Assembly: GCA_009928265.1 (NCBI GenBank) | Contig: RFPR01000021.1 | Location: forward strand, 1 to 19,920 | Origin: Pseudomonadota bacterium | Lineage (GTDB): Bacteria; Verrucomicrobiota; Verrucomicrobiia; Chthoniobacterales; UBA6821 | Direction: 5' to 3' | DNA: 19,920 nt | Part shown: positions 7,176 to 14,463 of the stretch, one piece after another | How positions within the stretch are numbered: position 1 is the first letter of the stretch | How the letters are laid out: every line of letters starts with the position of its first letter | Notes under the pieces: model-generated | Database searches by the model: none | What the model was told of the DNA's origin: nothing | Seen by the model: the letters and a program-made list of their open reading frames with translations, nothing else | Translations under genes and position numbers: made by a program

Positions 7176-8240
7176 ATGAAAACGTCCTTTCCGGATCCCA
7201 ACAAGGTTCCCGTCCTTCAGGACGGGGAGATTGGCGAGTTTCTCGATCTCCTGCTGGATGAATCAGTTGGGGCGGCTGAGAAGTCGGCTTTTCTGGATGC
7301 GCTTCATCGCCGGGGTGAAACTGCCGCCGAATTGGCCGGCTTTGCCAATTGCCTGCTCGAGAAAGCAGTCAGGCCTGTGATTTCACATGAAAATTCCGGC
7401 CCTTTACTGGAACTCTGCGGCACCGGAGGAGACCGGGCCGGATTTCTGAATATCTCGACGGCCGCGATGTTCGTGGCGGCGGGCGCCGGAGCCAGTGTTG
7501 TCAAGCACGGCAATCGTGCTTTTAGTTCCAAGTGTGGCAGTGCCGATGTGCTTGAGGAACTTGGAGTTTTCCTGCACCTCGATCCCAGAAGGGTAGGGGG
7601 TGTGCTCCGGGAGGCCGGGTGCGTTTTTTTGCTGGCCGGTGACTACCATCCGGCTTTGGCTGCACTTTCTCGTCTCCGCCGCGACATGGCTGCCGAGGGG
7701 AAACTGACTGTTTTCAATTTGCTGGGCCCTCTTCTCAATCCCGCTCATCCGGAAGTGCAGTTGACCGGGATCTACCGTTCCGGAATGCTGCCAGTGTACG
7801 CTGAAGCGATGAGGTTATTGGGGAGAAAAAAGGCGTGGGCAGTCCATGGGGAAGGAATGGGTAAATCGGGCGGCGTTGATGAGCTTTCCATCCTCGGATT
7901 TTCGACCATTCACGAAATCACCCCTGACGGTGAGTCTCTTGTATTTTCAATTCAGCCTGAGGATGCGGGACTGAAAACGGCTGACAATAATTCGGCATTG
8001 GTCGGAGGAGACGCCCGGGCAAATGCCGCCAGAATTCTCTCGATTCTTGGTGGCCACGAGGAAAGTTCAGCCACCGACATGATCCTGCTCAATGCCGGTG
8101 CTGCTCTCCATTTGGCGGGGATGGGGACCTCTCTGGCCGAATCGGTCTCTTTGGCCTCGCAGTCTCTCAAATCAGGAAAAGCTCTCCGTGCACTGGAGGC
8201 TCTCAGGAAAGCCTCGGGTGCCGCTGCTGTCTCGAGCTAA
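7176..8240 (+). CDS. trpD: anthranilate phosphoribosyltransferase
   Basis: Transfers the phosphoribosyl group of PRPP to anthranilate, the second committed step of tryptophan synthesis, in the cytosol. The 354 residues from ATG 7176 show the family signatures: the PRPP loop CGTGGD (81-86), NISTA (92-96), KHGNR (110-114) followed by SSKCGSAD (117-124), FNLLGPLLNP with downstream QLTGIY, and an AWAVHGEG...GGVDEL segment. The GEGMGKSGG insertion before VDEL is a little longer than usual. ATG 7176 is preferred to the in-frame ATG 7107 because it lies 13 bp after the transporter stop, while 7107 lies well inside the transporter gene and would add 23 residues unlike the family. Likely co-transcribed with aroD. 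The last 4 bp overlap the convergent glutaredoxin gene. Confidence 0.95.
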   Translation: MKTSFPDPNKVPVLQDGEIGEFLDLLLDESVGAAEKSAFLDALHRRGETAAELAGFANCLLEKAVRPVISHENSGPLLELCGTGGDRAGFLNISTAAMFVAAGAGASVVKHGNRAFSSKCGSADVLEELGVFLHLDPRRVGGVLREAGCVFLLAGDYHPALAALSRLRRDMAAEGKLTVFNLLGPLLNPAHPEVQLTGIYRSGMLPVYAEAMRLLGRKKAWAVHGEGMGKSGGVDELSILGFSTIHEITPDGESLVFSIQPEDAGLKTADNNSALVGGDARANAARILSILGGHEESSATDMILLNAGAALHLAGMGTSLAESVSLASQSLKSGKALRALEALRKASGAAAVSS

Positions 8241-8464
8241 GCCAGAAAGCCTGGAAGCTCCTCGGGGCCGAAATCCGCCAACACCCGTCCATCATTGGTC
8301 ACTAGTACTGGGGCAAGGGATTGACCCGAAATCCTTTTCATGGAAGCAAAGTCCCCTGGTGATGAGAGGACGTCGATTGCCTGATAGGGATGGCCGTGCT
8401 GCGAAAGCCATTCCTCGGCCATATCGCACCATGGGCATCCCCGCTTGATGTAAAGAGTCATCAT
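8237..8464 (-). CDS. glutaredoxin-like thiol oxidoreductase
   Basis: A 75-residue cytosolic redox protein with a complete short glutaredoxin fold. It has YIKRGCPWCDMAEEWL with the dithiol CPWC at 10-13, a conserved cis-proline region SLAPVLVTNDG (about 49-59), and an acidic helix before the end. The length matches the smallest single-domain glutaredoxins (NrdH/GrxC size). Expected role: glutathione- or thioredoxin-reductase-linked reduction of protein disulfides or ribonucleotide reductase; the partner cannot be told from sequence. Two adjacent start codons (8464 and 8461) are possible. It converges on trpD with a 4-bp overlap, so the two transcripts must run into each other unless they end within the opposite gene. 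Confidence 0.85.
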   Translation of the reverse strand: MMTLYIKRGCPWCDMAEEWLSQHGHPYQAIDVLSSPGDFASMKRISGQSLAPVLVTNDGRVLADFGPEELPGFLA

Positions 8465-8493
8465 TTAGTCAGTGTAGCCGATCATCTCCTTGC

Positions 8494-8522
8494 TTGCCAG
8501 AGCGGGAAGGAAACCTTACATT
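8494..8522 (+). promoter_or_regulatory. sigma-70-like promoter of tRNA-Glu
   Basis: TTGCCA (8494-8499) and TACATT (8517-8522) are separated by exactly 17 bp, and the -10 ends 11 bp before the mature tRNA 5' end. This is the expected spacing for a tRNA promoter with a very short leader. Confidence 0.5.
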
Positions 8523-8533
8523 CCAAAGCTCAC

Positions 8534-8608
8534 GTCGCCATCGTCTAACGGTTAGGACATGCGGTTCTCATCCGCATAATCGGGGTTCGATTCCCCGTGG
8601 CGATGCCA
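8534..8608 (+). tRNA. tRNA-Glu, anticodon CTC, CCA encoded
   Basis: A 75-nt cloverleaf. Acceptor arms are GTCGCCA (8534-8540) and TGGCGAT (8598-8604), with a G-U closing pair at 1-72, then discriminator G and encoded CCA. The D arm is GTCT...AGGAC. The anticodon stem TGCGG/CCGCA is perfectly paired around the loop TTCTCAT, giving anticodon CTC that reads GAG. The T arm is CGGGG-TTCGATT-CCCCG. The D-loop and T-loop sequences are typical of bacterial tRNA-Glu. The gene stands alone between the glutaredoxin and pilT-like genes. Confidence 0.95.
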
Positions 8609-8667
8609 GTTTTATCGGTCTCCCTTGCTGGACTGGAGACAACGAATGGCTTAGCTTTGACGGAGCC

Positions 8668-9741
8668 ATGCCCCCCGTTCCCGAATCCATCGAGCTCTAC
8701 TGCAGTGCTGCAAAAGAATACAAGGCTTCGGACCTGATCCTGCAGGTCGGGGAACCCCCTGTGGTGAGGGTTTCAGGAAGCATCACTCCAATGGAGGCGC
8801 CTGCCATACCCGCAGGCGATCTCAAGGCATTTCGCGAGGCGTGCGGAGTCCCTAGTGGTTTTGCGGATCATGACGCCAGTTTTCTCTCAAGGGACGGAGT
8901 GCGCTTCCGTGTGAATTTTCACAGAAGGCTTGGAGGGGATGGGGCCGTTCTTCGCCGGATTAACACCGCCCCTCCGCCGCTGGATTCCATCGGGGTTCCC
9001 TCGGAATTATTGAGTGAGATGGTCCAGAGGCGTTCTGGCATTCTGATTGTTTCCGGACCCACGGGTTCCGGTAAAACCACCACCCTAGCCTCACTGTTGG
9101 ACTGGGTGAATAAGAATCATGAACGGCACGTGGTGACGATCGAGGATCCGGTCGAATTTGTTTTTGAACGGGAAAAGTCTGTTTTTACGCAGAGGGCTGT
9201 TGGTCTCGATACGCCCGATTTCGCCGAGGGATTGCGCCGCGCTCTTCGTCAGGCCCCTGACATCATCCTGGTGGGTGAGATCCGAGATGCAGAGACGGCT
9301 GCCGTGGCGCTACAGGCCGCGGAAACGGGACACCTGGTTCTGGCGACACTTCATTCCTCTGACGTGAGCGAGGTGATTGAGCGGATCCAGGCATTTTTTC
9401 CCGAAAGTGAGCGCAAAGGATTGCTTCAGGTTCTTTCCGGCCAGTTATTGATGGTCCTTTGTCAAAAACTTGTCCCTTCCACGGATGGAGCCCGGGTTCT
9501 CGTCTGTGAATACCTGACCAACGCCGGCCTTTCCCGACAGTGCATTCTGAACGGCGACATGGCGGAGCTTAGGGATTATCTCGCCAAGGCCGATCCGGGG
9601 GAAACCGCTGATTTTTTGAGATCCTTTCATCGACTTGTTTGCGACGGTCGCCTTGATGCGGAAATGGCATTTCTGGCCTGCCCTAATCCTGCTGAGTTAA
9701 GACGTCGCCTCCGTGGTATCTCCAGCTCCTTTCTGACATGA
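8668..9741 (+). CDS. PilT/PilU-like type IV pilus ATPase, divergent C-terminus
   Basis: Hexameric secretion-type ATPase expected at the cytoplasmic base of a type IV pilus, where the PilT family powers retraction. The 357 residues hold the N-terminal domain start KASDLILQVGEPPVVRV (19-35), Walker A GPTGSGKTTT (130-139), the Asp box VVTIEDPVEF (155-164), Walker B DIILVGEIRD (198-207) and the His box ETGHLVLATLHSSD (219-232). The C-terminal part departs from PilT: the 'GMQTMD' helix and the AIRNLIRE-like motif are not recognisable, and the region 285-357 is poorly conserved. I chose ATG 8668 (preceded by GGAG) because the in-frame ATG 8494 would read through the whole tRNA gene. The stop overlaps the next pilT gene by 4 bp (ATGA). 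Confidence 0.88.
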   Translation: MPPVPESIELYCSAAKEYKASDLILQVGEPPVVRVSGSITPMEAPAIPAGDLKAFREACGVPSGFADHDASFLSRDGVRFRVNFHRRLGGDGAVLRRINTAPPPLDSIGVPSELLSEMVQRRSGILIVSGPTGSGKTTTLASLLDWVNKNHERHVVTIEDPVEFVFEREKSVFTQRAVGLDTPDFAEGLRRALRQAPDIILVGEIRDAETAAVALQAAETGHLVLATLHSSDVSEVIERIQAFFPESERKGLLQVLSGQLLMVLCQKLVPSTDGARVLVCEYLTNAGLSRQCILNGDMAELRDYLAKADPGETADFLRSFHRLVCDGRLDAEMAFLACPNPAELRRRLRGISSSFLT

Positions 9742-10829
9742 ATTCCGAGACTTCAGGTATTCCCGATGTCGTCGACCTTCTTCGCGATGCCGTGCGAGCG
9801 GGAGCATCGGATGTCCATCTCTGCGGAGGAATCTCTCCCTCGATGCGGGTTAGGGGTGAGATTGTTCCGTGTTCGGACCGGATTCTCAACCGTCGGGAAT
9901 GCAGGGAACTGATCCTTGGCATTCTAACCGATTCCCAGCGTGCCAGGCTGGAGCGGGATCTTGAGTTGGATTTCGGTCTTCAGGTTGAAGGCACGGGGCG
10001 TTTCCGAGGGAATGCCCACTACAGCAGGGGGGCTTTGGAGGCCGCGTTCAGGCATATCCCCGAAGGGATCCCTCAGATCATGGATTTGGGTCATCGTCCC
10101 TCGGTTGTGGGATTGTGCGAAATGCCTCGGGGGCTTGTGCTCGTGACAGGAATGACTGGATCGGGAAAGACGACGACTCTAGCCGCGATGATCCGTCGAA
10201 TTAGCGAAACGAGACAGTCCGTTATCGTCACGATCGAGGACCCCATCGAATTCTATTTCCCCAGCGGGAGGTCGATTATCAAACAGCGTGAATTGGGATC
10301 TGACACAAAGTCATTCCATGAGGCGCTCCGTCATGTCCTGCGTCAGGATCCCGATGTTATTATGGTCGGGGAGATGCGTGACCCTGAAACCGTCCGAGCT
10401 GCCCTCACGGCTGCCGAGACCGGACATTTGGTTCTCGCCACACTCCACACTAATGACGCCCCCCAGGCGCTTGACCGCATCATTGATAACTTTCCGGGAG
10501 ACGAGCAGGAACAGATCCTCGGTCAGTTGGCCAATGCCCTGACAGCGGTGGTCGCCCAGCGACTTGTTCCCTCCGAAGATGGGCTCAGCAGAGTGATGGT
10601 CAGCGAATTGCTATTCAACAACAGTGCTGTGGCCGCATGTATCAGGGATCGGCGTTTCGAGCAGATCGTAGGCCTCATGGAGATTGGACGTAAGGATGGC
10701 ATGCATACCATCGATGATTCGCTCGAAGAACTTTATCTCACGGGTCGAATCAGTAAGGAAGAAGCAGTGGCGGGATGCAGGGATGCGGCTAGGATGGAGG
10801 CTTTGCGTAGGGCTCCCCAGAAGGCGTGA
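9738..10829 (+). CDS. pilT: PilT-type type IV pilus retraction ATPase
   Basis: Second of two tandem PilT paralogues, and the more canonical one. The 363 residues show GASDVHLCGGISPSMRVRGE (22-41), Walker A GMTGSGKTTT (138-147), Asp box IVTIEDPIEF (163-172), Walker B DVIMVGEMRDPET (206-218) and His box ETGHLVLATLHTND (227-240). A PilT C-terminus follows, with AACIRDRRFEQI (299-310) where PilT has AIRNLIRE...QI, then GRKDGMHTIDDSLEELY (317-333) matching the 'GRKxGMQTMDxxLxxL' helix. Family role: ATP-driven depolymerisation of the pilus, giving twitching, adhesion or DNA uptake. The ATG overlaps the upstream stop (ATGA), and its own stop overlaps the next gene's GTG start, so the three genes are probably one coupled operon. 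No pilB extension ATPase or pilin gene is in the window. Confidence 0.92.
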   Translation: MNSETSGIPDVVDLLRDAVRAGASDVHLCGGISPSMRVRGEIVPCSDRILNRRECRELILGILTDSQRARLERDLELDFGLQVEGTGRFRGNAHYSRGALEAAFRHIPEGIPQIMDLGHRPSVVGLCEMPRGLVLVTGMTGSGKTTTLAAMIRRISETRQSVIVTIEDPIEFYFPSGRSIIKQRELGSDTKSFHEALRHVLRQDPDVIMVGEMRDPETVRAALTAAETGHLVLATLHTNDAPQALDRIIDNFPGDEQEQILGQLANALTAVVAQRLVPSEDGLSRVMVSELLFNNSAVAACIRDRRFEQIVGLMEIGRKDGMHTIDDSLEELYLTGRISKEEAVAGCRDAARMEALRRAPQKA

Positions 10830-12760
10830 GCATTCCCTTCATGCCGCTTTGCGCAGCGGTGCTCTTGATGTCGCCCTCCTTGAGGGGGGAGGAGCGATTC
10901 GATCTCTCCAAGCCACCAGATCGCGGGATGGTGATTGAAAACTGCACACCTGAGCGGATCGGTGGGTTCAGGCAACGGCTTGCCGATGCGTTGATTGGAT
11001 CGTGGGAGCCGGCCTCAGGGCGATCCTCCGGGAGTTGTGCCCATCCGGCGTTCGCGCGTTGGGTTGAGCTGTCCCAGTGGGTGTCCCTGCTCGCCTCGGA
11101 CGAATCCTCTGTCACCAAGAGATGGCTCTCACGCCATATCTCGGCGGAGCGGGATGGTGCGGGAGGCAAGAATGGGATCAGGTTGACGATTCACGAACCA
11201 GGCTCCCCGGTCGTCATCCGATATGATGGGTTCCAGCATCAGGTCGTCGAGCATTTGGCGTCTGATCCGGTCCTCCTCGCGCGGGCAATGAATTCCTTGG
11301 TGAGCAAGCCCTACTCCCCTCGGAACGGCATCCTGATCACGCGCCTGGAAAAAGAGTTTGTGGAGCAGACATCCGGCGACCCCACATTTCTTAGGCTCTT
11401 GTGCGACCACTTTTCGGAGGATGATTTTGCCCCGAAGGTTCTGACTGACCTGCAGTCGATCTGGAAATCGTCTCCTGCGGATTTCAGGGAATTTCCGGAT
11501 CTGGCTCTCGCCATTGCATTGGTGAGGGATCAGCCCGCACCCGTTTTCTGGCCACATCATCAGGTCTCCTCCTCAGGATTTCACCGCGTGGAGCAGTCGC
11601 CTGTTGAGCTCTTTTCTGGACTGGTGGCGGCCCATCGTCGTGGAAAGCTACGGAGAGATCTCCACACACTAGGGGTCCGCAACCTGATGTTCGTCATAGA
11701 TTCCCCCATCGATCCCTCTGAACTTGAGTGGGTCCGAAACGACCGACACGGAATGAGGGAAGAGCCACCCGCGGCACTTGCCTCCGTCAACTACGACGAG
11801 GGACGGATGCTGACGCAGAGTTATGTCTGGCCATGGGGTGAGTATCGGCTTGAGGCCATCAGGCGCCGTGGTGGAATCTGCATTGATCAGGCATATTATG
11901 CTGCGGCCTGTGCCAAGGCGCTCGGCATTCCCTCGATGATGTTCGCGGGATTAGGAAAAGAAGGAGGCCATTCCTGGGTGGGATATCTGCGTCGCGGCGG
12001 GGGATGGGATTTCTCGGTGGGAAGACCTTCGGGACAGGGATTGGCAACCGGCGAATCGATGGACCCCTCGAACTGGACCCCAGTCACCGACCACGACATG
12101 GAATCGATGATTTCGTTCCACGGATCGCAGCCCGGCGAAGCGGCCTCGAGGGACCTCGCGACGGCCGGGTTATTCCGGTACCGCAATAACGCTACCGCGG
12201 AGGGAAATGCCATCCGCAGCGCTCTTTCCCGCGACCGGCGGTATCCGGAATATTGGGATGCCTACGAGGATTGGCTCTTCAGGACCGGGGCGTCATCAAG
12301 AGAACTCAAGGCTCATCACGAGGCTGCGATCAGAAGCCTTTCCTTCTCAAGGGATCTCAAGGCGAGGCATGAAGAGGCCTTGGCGCGCCTCGATGTGAAA
12401 ACGGGTGACCGCTCCGGTGCCGAATTCCTTGATCGACGGATTCTTGAGGAAAACAAAAAGGGTCGGGCTGATTTGAGCGCTGCGGCGACGGCCCGTTTGC
12501 TAAAAATGAAAATGGAGGCCGGAGATCCCGAGGCGGCTCTACGGGAGTATCGCAAGGAACTAGCGGTCCAGGGCAACGGAGGCAGTGATTTCTTCTACAG
12601 GGTGACCACGCCGCTCTGTGGATTCCTGATTTCCAAAGGCCGACCGGATCTATCGAGGAGAGTTCTCAAGGAGACTTATGATGTCATGAAGCCTCGGAGA
12701 GGGGCCTTGATTGATCACGATTTTCGCACTCTCTGGAAACAGGCCGGCGGCAAGGAATAG
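10826..12760 (+). CDS. secreted transglutaminase-fold protein coupled to pilT genes
   Basis: A large 644-residue protein that begins at GTG 10826, overlapping the pilT stop as GTGA. An internal ATG at 10841 is the alternative start. The first about 21 residues (MSIPFMPLCAAVLLMSPSLRG) look like a signal peptide, so export is likely. A transglutaminase-like cysteine-protease core sits at about 335-400, with catalytic candidates Cys352 in GGICIDQAYYAAACAKALGIP, His382 in EGGHSWVGYL and Asp395 in GGGWDFSVG. All three are in family order. Residues 22-330 and 400-644 match nothing I recognise. The C-terminal third is helical with TPR-like character (e.g. AAIRSLSFSRDLKARHEEAL, AALREYRKELA). The family includes peptidases, amidases and cross-linking enzymes; the substrate here is unknown. 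The operon context suggests a pilus or cell-envelope role, by inference only. Confidence 0.78.
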   Translation: MSIPFMPLCAAVLLMSPSLRGEERFDLSKPPDRGMVIENCTPERIGGFRQRLADALIGSWEPASGRSSGSCAHPAFARWVELSQWVSLLASDESSVTKRWLSRHISAERDGAGGKNGIRLTIHEPGSPVVIRYDGFQHQVVEHLASDPVLLARAMNSLVSKPYSPRNGILITRLEKEFVEQTSGDPTFLRLLCDHFSEDDFAPKVLTDLQSIWKSSPADFREFPDLALAIALVRDQPAPVFWPHHQVSSSGFHRVEQSPVELFSGLVAAHRRGKLRRDLHTLGVRNLMFVIDSPIDPSELEWVRNDRHGMREEPPAALASVNYDEGRMLTQSYVWPWGEYRLEAIRRRGGICIDQAYYAAACAKALGIPSMMFAGLGKEGGHSWVGYLRRGGGWDFSVGRPSGQGLATGESMDPSNWTPVTDHDMESMISFHGSQPGEAASRDLATAGLFRYRNNATAEGNAIRSALSRDRRYPEYWDAYEDWLFRTGASSRELKAHHEAAIRSLSFSRDLKARHEEALARLDVKTGDRSGAEFLDRRILEENKKGRADLSAAATARLLKMKMEAGDPEAALREYRKELAVQGNGGSDFFYRVTTPLCGFLISKGRPDLSRRVLKETYDVMKPRRGALIDHDFRTLWKQAGGKE

Positions 12761-12787
12761 GTGGTCTCTCCCTTATTTCCTTTGGGG

Positions 12788-12819
12788 AAGCGGTCTTCCT
12801 TAGCTTTCGCGAACCGCTT
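12788..12819. terminator. stem-loop between convergent genes
   Basis: AAGCGGT (12788-12794) pairs perfectly with ACCGCTT (12813-12819) across an 18-nt loop, in the gap after the transglutaminase stop and over the stop of the small minus-strand gene. The plus strand continues in a pyrimidine-rich tract without a clean T-run, so it is a plausible but weak shared terminator. Confidence 0.35.
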
Positions 12820-13069
12820 GCTTCCGTTTCTCTCGCTTTTCCTCAATGGATGCCAATTCCGACGCGAGTTGCTTCCTTAGCGACTCTGCTGCAAGAGGAT
12901 CGCCGTGTAATTTGGTGATTTCGGATTCCAGGAAGATTTTCTTTTCGGCGACCTTGGCATCGTATTCCGAATCAATCTCAGCGATTGCTGCTTTCTGTTC
13001 CTCGGTGAGTAATCGAGAGGGTTCCGATTGTTCAAGTCGGCTCATGGCAAGTTCGTAGGCGGATTTCAT
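12800..13069 (-). CDS. small charged coiled-coil protein, unknown function
   Basis: An 89-residue cytosolic protein made almost wholly of charged helices: MKSAYELAMSRLEQ at the start, LLTEEQKAAIAEIDSEYDAKV (20-40), then a Lys/Glu-rich end with EEKREKRKQ. I see no membrane segment, cysteine or catalytic motif. The 'MKSAYELAM.RL...LTxEQKxxIAExDxxYxAKxAExxI' pattern is one I associate with uncharacterised small proteins of Verrucomicrobiota and Planctomycetota. The start is supported by a TAGGA sequence a few bases upstream of ATG 13069. It is divergent from the HAD phosphatase gene and convergent with the transglutaminase gene. No function can be assigned; the gene itself is well supported by its coiled-coil periodicity and ribosome binding site. 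Confidence 0.75.
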   Translation of the reverse strand: MKSAYELAMSRLEQSEPSRLLTEEQKAAIAEIDSEYDAKVAEKKIFLESEITKLHGDPLAAESLRKQLASELASIEEKREKRKQAVRES

Positions 13070-13154
13070 ATTGTTCCTAGGATAGCATGTTTTTTGCGAA
13101 ATCGGGACAAATTGCTGGTTGCCATGCAGTGTTCCATGCAGGGAAAGTTTACGG

Positions 13155-13967
13155 ATGATCAGACTGCTAAGTACGGATTTTGACGGAACCCTGACGCTGG
13201 CCTATCCCGAGAGCACTCGATGCGTCCCTTCCCTGGCTGCGGAGTTATCCGCCGTATGCTCAACCGGAGGACTCTGGGCGGTGAATACCGGGCGTTCACT
13301 CGTGAGTGCCTTGGATGGGATCCGGGAACTTCAGGCCCCTGTTTTGCCTGATTACATCCTCACGAGTGAGCGTCATGTCCACAAACCGGACGGTCGAGGC
13401 GGATGGCATGACTATGGCGAATGGAATGACCTTTGCCGTACCCACCATGACCTGCTCTTCAAGGAATGCGGCGCCTTTTTCTCCAGGATCGAGAGACTCG
13501 TCGAGCGCCATCCGGGCGTCACCTTTCAGGACAATGTCGATGGCGTGCCTGGGGGACTGATCGCGCCCGACGAGGGGATCCTCGACGAGTTGACGCATGA
13601 ACTGGATGCCCTTCCAGGAAGACCTCCCGAGTTCCATTACCAGCGCAGCAACGTCTACCTGCGCTTCTGCCACCGCGACTATGACAAAGGAACGGCCCTT
13701 GCGGAATTGAGCCGCCTGTTGGAAATGCCAACAGACGGGATCCTAGCCGTAGGTGATCATCAGAACGATCTTGCGATGCTCTTCGGTGATGTGGCGGCGA
13801 TGGTGGCCTGTCCCGCCAATGCGCACCTGAGCGTGGTGAAGGAGATGGTTGCGGCGGCAGGAGGGCACGTCTCCGAACTGGAGGCAGGCGAGGGAACCGC
13901 CGAGGCGATCCATCTCTACCGGACAGGTAAGAGGAGTCCGGTCATAAAAAAACCGGGGAGTGACCGC
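13155..13967 (+). CDS. HAD-superfamily IIB phosphatase (Cof/sucrose-phosphatase-like)
   Basis: Mg-dependent phosphohydrolase of the HAD IIB subfamily, probably acting on a phosphorylated sugar or cofactor in the cytosol. From ATG 13155 it has 271 residues, and the stop codon follows at 13968-13970. Motif I is STDFDGTL (6-13) with nucleophile Asp8 and acid/base Asp10, motif II is NTGR (44-47), motif III Lys is in YDKGTAL (176-182), and motif IV is GDHQNDLAML (200-209). The region between motifs II and III (about 60-175) is the substrate-covering cap, unrecognised in detail. ATG 13155 is preferred over the TTG 12 codons upstream because motif I should lie near the N-terminus. The last codons lie inside a strong terminator hairpin. 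Substrate unknown. Confidence 0.85.
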
Positions 13968-13995
13968 TGACGGCCTGCTCCCCGGTTGGGATCGT
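13943..13995 (-). terminator. strong Rho-independent terminator, probably bidirectional
   Basis: AACCGGGGAG (13951-13960) pairs perfectly over 10 bp with CTCCCCGGTT (13978-13987). On the minus strand it is followed by a seven-T tract (13945-13951), a textbook terminator for the nucleoid-type protein gene that ends at 14012. On the plus strand the stem is followed by GGGATCGTTTT, so it may also end the HAD transcript. The left arm lies inside the HAD coding end. Confidence 0.82.
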
Positions 13996-14011
13996 TTTAG
14001 TGTTTAAGGAA

Positions 14012-14431
14012 TCAGGCTTTCTTCTCGGCTAGCTTGAAGTGACCTTTTCCGACTCGCTTGATCTCGGGAAGTTTCTTGCCGGTGCTGCTGAACCAAACAT
14101 GAACGTTGGCATTCTTGACCCCGATCTTCTTGGAGAGATCGGTTACCTTCATGCCAGCTTCTCCGGCTGCTTTGAGGGCGGCGACGATCTTCTTCTTAAG
14201 TGTGCCGCGGGGGGCGCGCTTTGCGGAACGTCCGGCTTTGGGAGCCTTGGTGACCTTTCCTTTTTTCGCAGGACGGCCGCGGCGCTTTCCGCTGGTGCGG
14301 ATGGCCTTGCCGGAGATGAGGGAGGCGAGCTGGCCCTCGATCTTCTCGATTTCGGCAAGGAGGCTTTCCTTGCGATCAGTAAGTTTGATGAGATTGCGCA
14401 AAGCGCCGCTATTGATGTTTGTTAAGTTCAT
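14012..14431 (-). CDS. nucleoid-type DNA-binding protein: coiled coil, AT-hook, winged helix
   Basis: A 139-residue, strongly basic cytosolic protein with three recognisable parts. Residues 11-40 (LRNLIKLTDRKESLLAEIEK onward) form a coiled coil suited to dimerisation. Residues 48-76 are a Lys/Arg/Pro-rich tract with an AT-hook core RRGRPAKKGK (50-59), resembling histone H1-like tails. Residues 77-134 (TLKKKIVAALKAAGEAGMKV, then DLSKKIGVKNANVHVWF, ending VGKGHFKL) look like a small winged helix-turn-helix. Inferred role: chromosome compaction or broad gene silencing. The overall plan recalls H-NS (N-terminal oligomerisation, C-terminal DNA binding) but the sequence is unrelated, so I give no symbol. 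The gene ends at a strong terminator and diverges from the PPTase gene with only about 32 bp between starts. Confidence 0.82.
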   Translation of the reverse strand: MNLTNINSGALRNLIKLTDRKESLLAEIEKIEGQLASLISGKAIRTSGKRRGRPAKKGKVTKAPKAGRSAKRAPRGTLKKKIVAALKAAGEAGMKVTDLSKKIGVKNANVHVWFSSTGKKLPEIKRVGKGHFKLAEKKA

Positions 14432-14433
14432 AA

Positions 14434-14449
14434 CGAATGTGTTTATTCG
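14434..14449. promoter_or_regulatory. small palindrome in divergent intergenic gap
   Basis: CGAAT-GTGTTT-ATTCG is a perfect 5-bp inverted repeat placed just upstream of the nucleoid-type protein ATG (14431), in the 32-bp gap shared with the PPTase gene. It could be an operator or a leader hairpin, but the length is close to chance. Confidence 0.2.
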
Positions 14450-14463
14450 AAAAAGCTAACGGC

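Noticed and set aside
8494..8667. N-terminal extension of the first PilT-like protein from ATG 8494
   Set aside because: It would translate the whole tRNA-Glu gene and its promoter. ATG 8668 has a GGAG upstream and gives the normal family N-terminus.
14210..14290. Low-complexity repeat in the Lys/Ala/Arg-rich tract of the nucleoid-type gene
   Set aside because: The biased composition is explained by the coding sequence of the AT-hook tail and shows no regular tandem unit.
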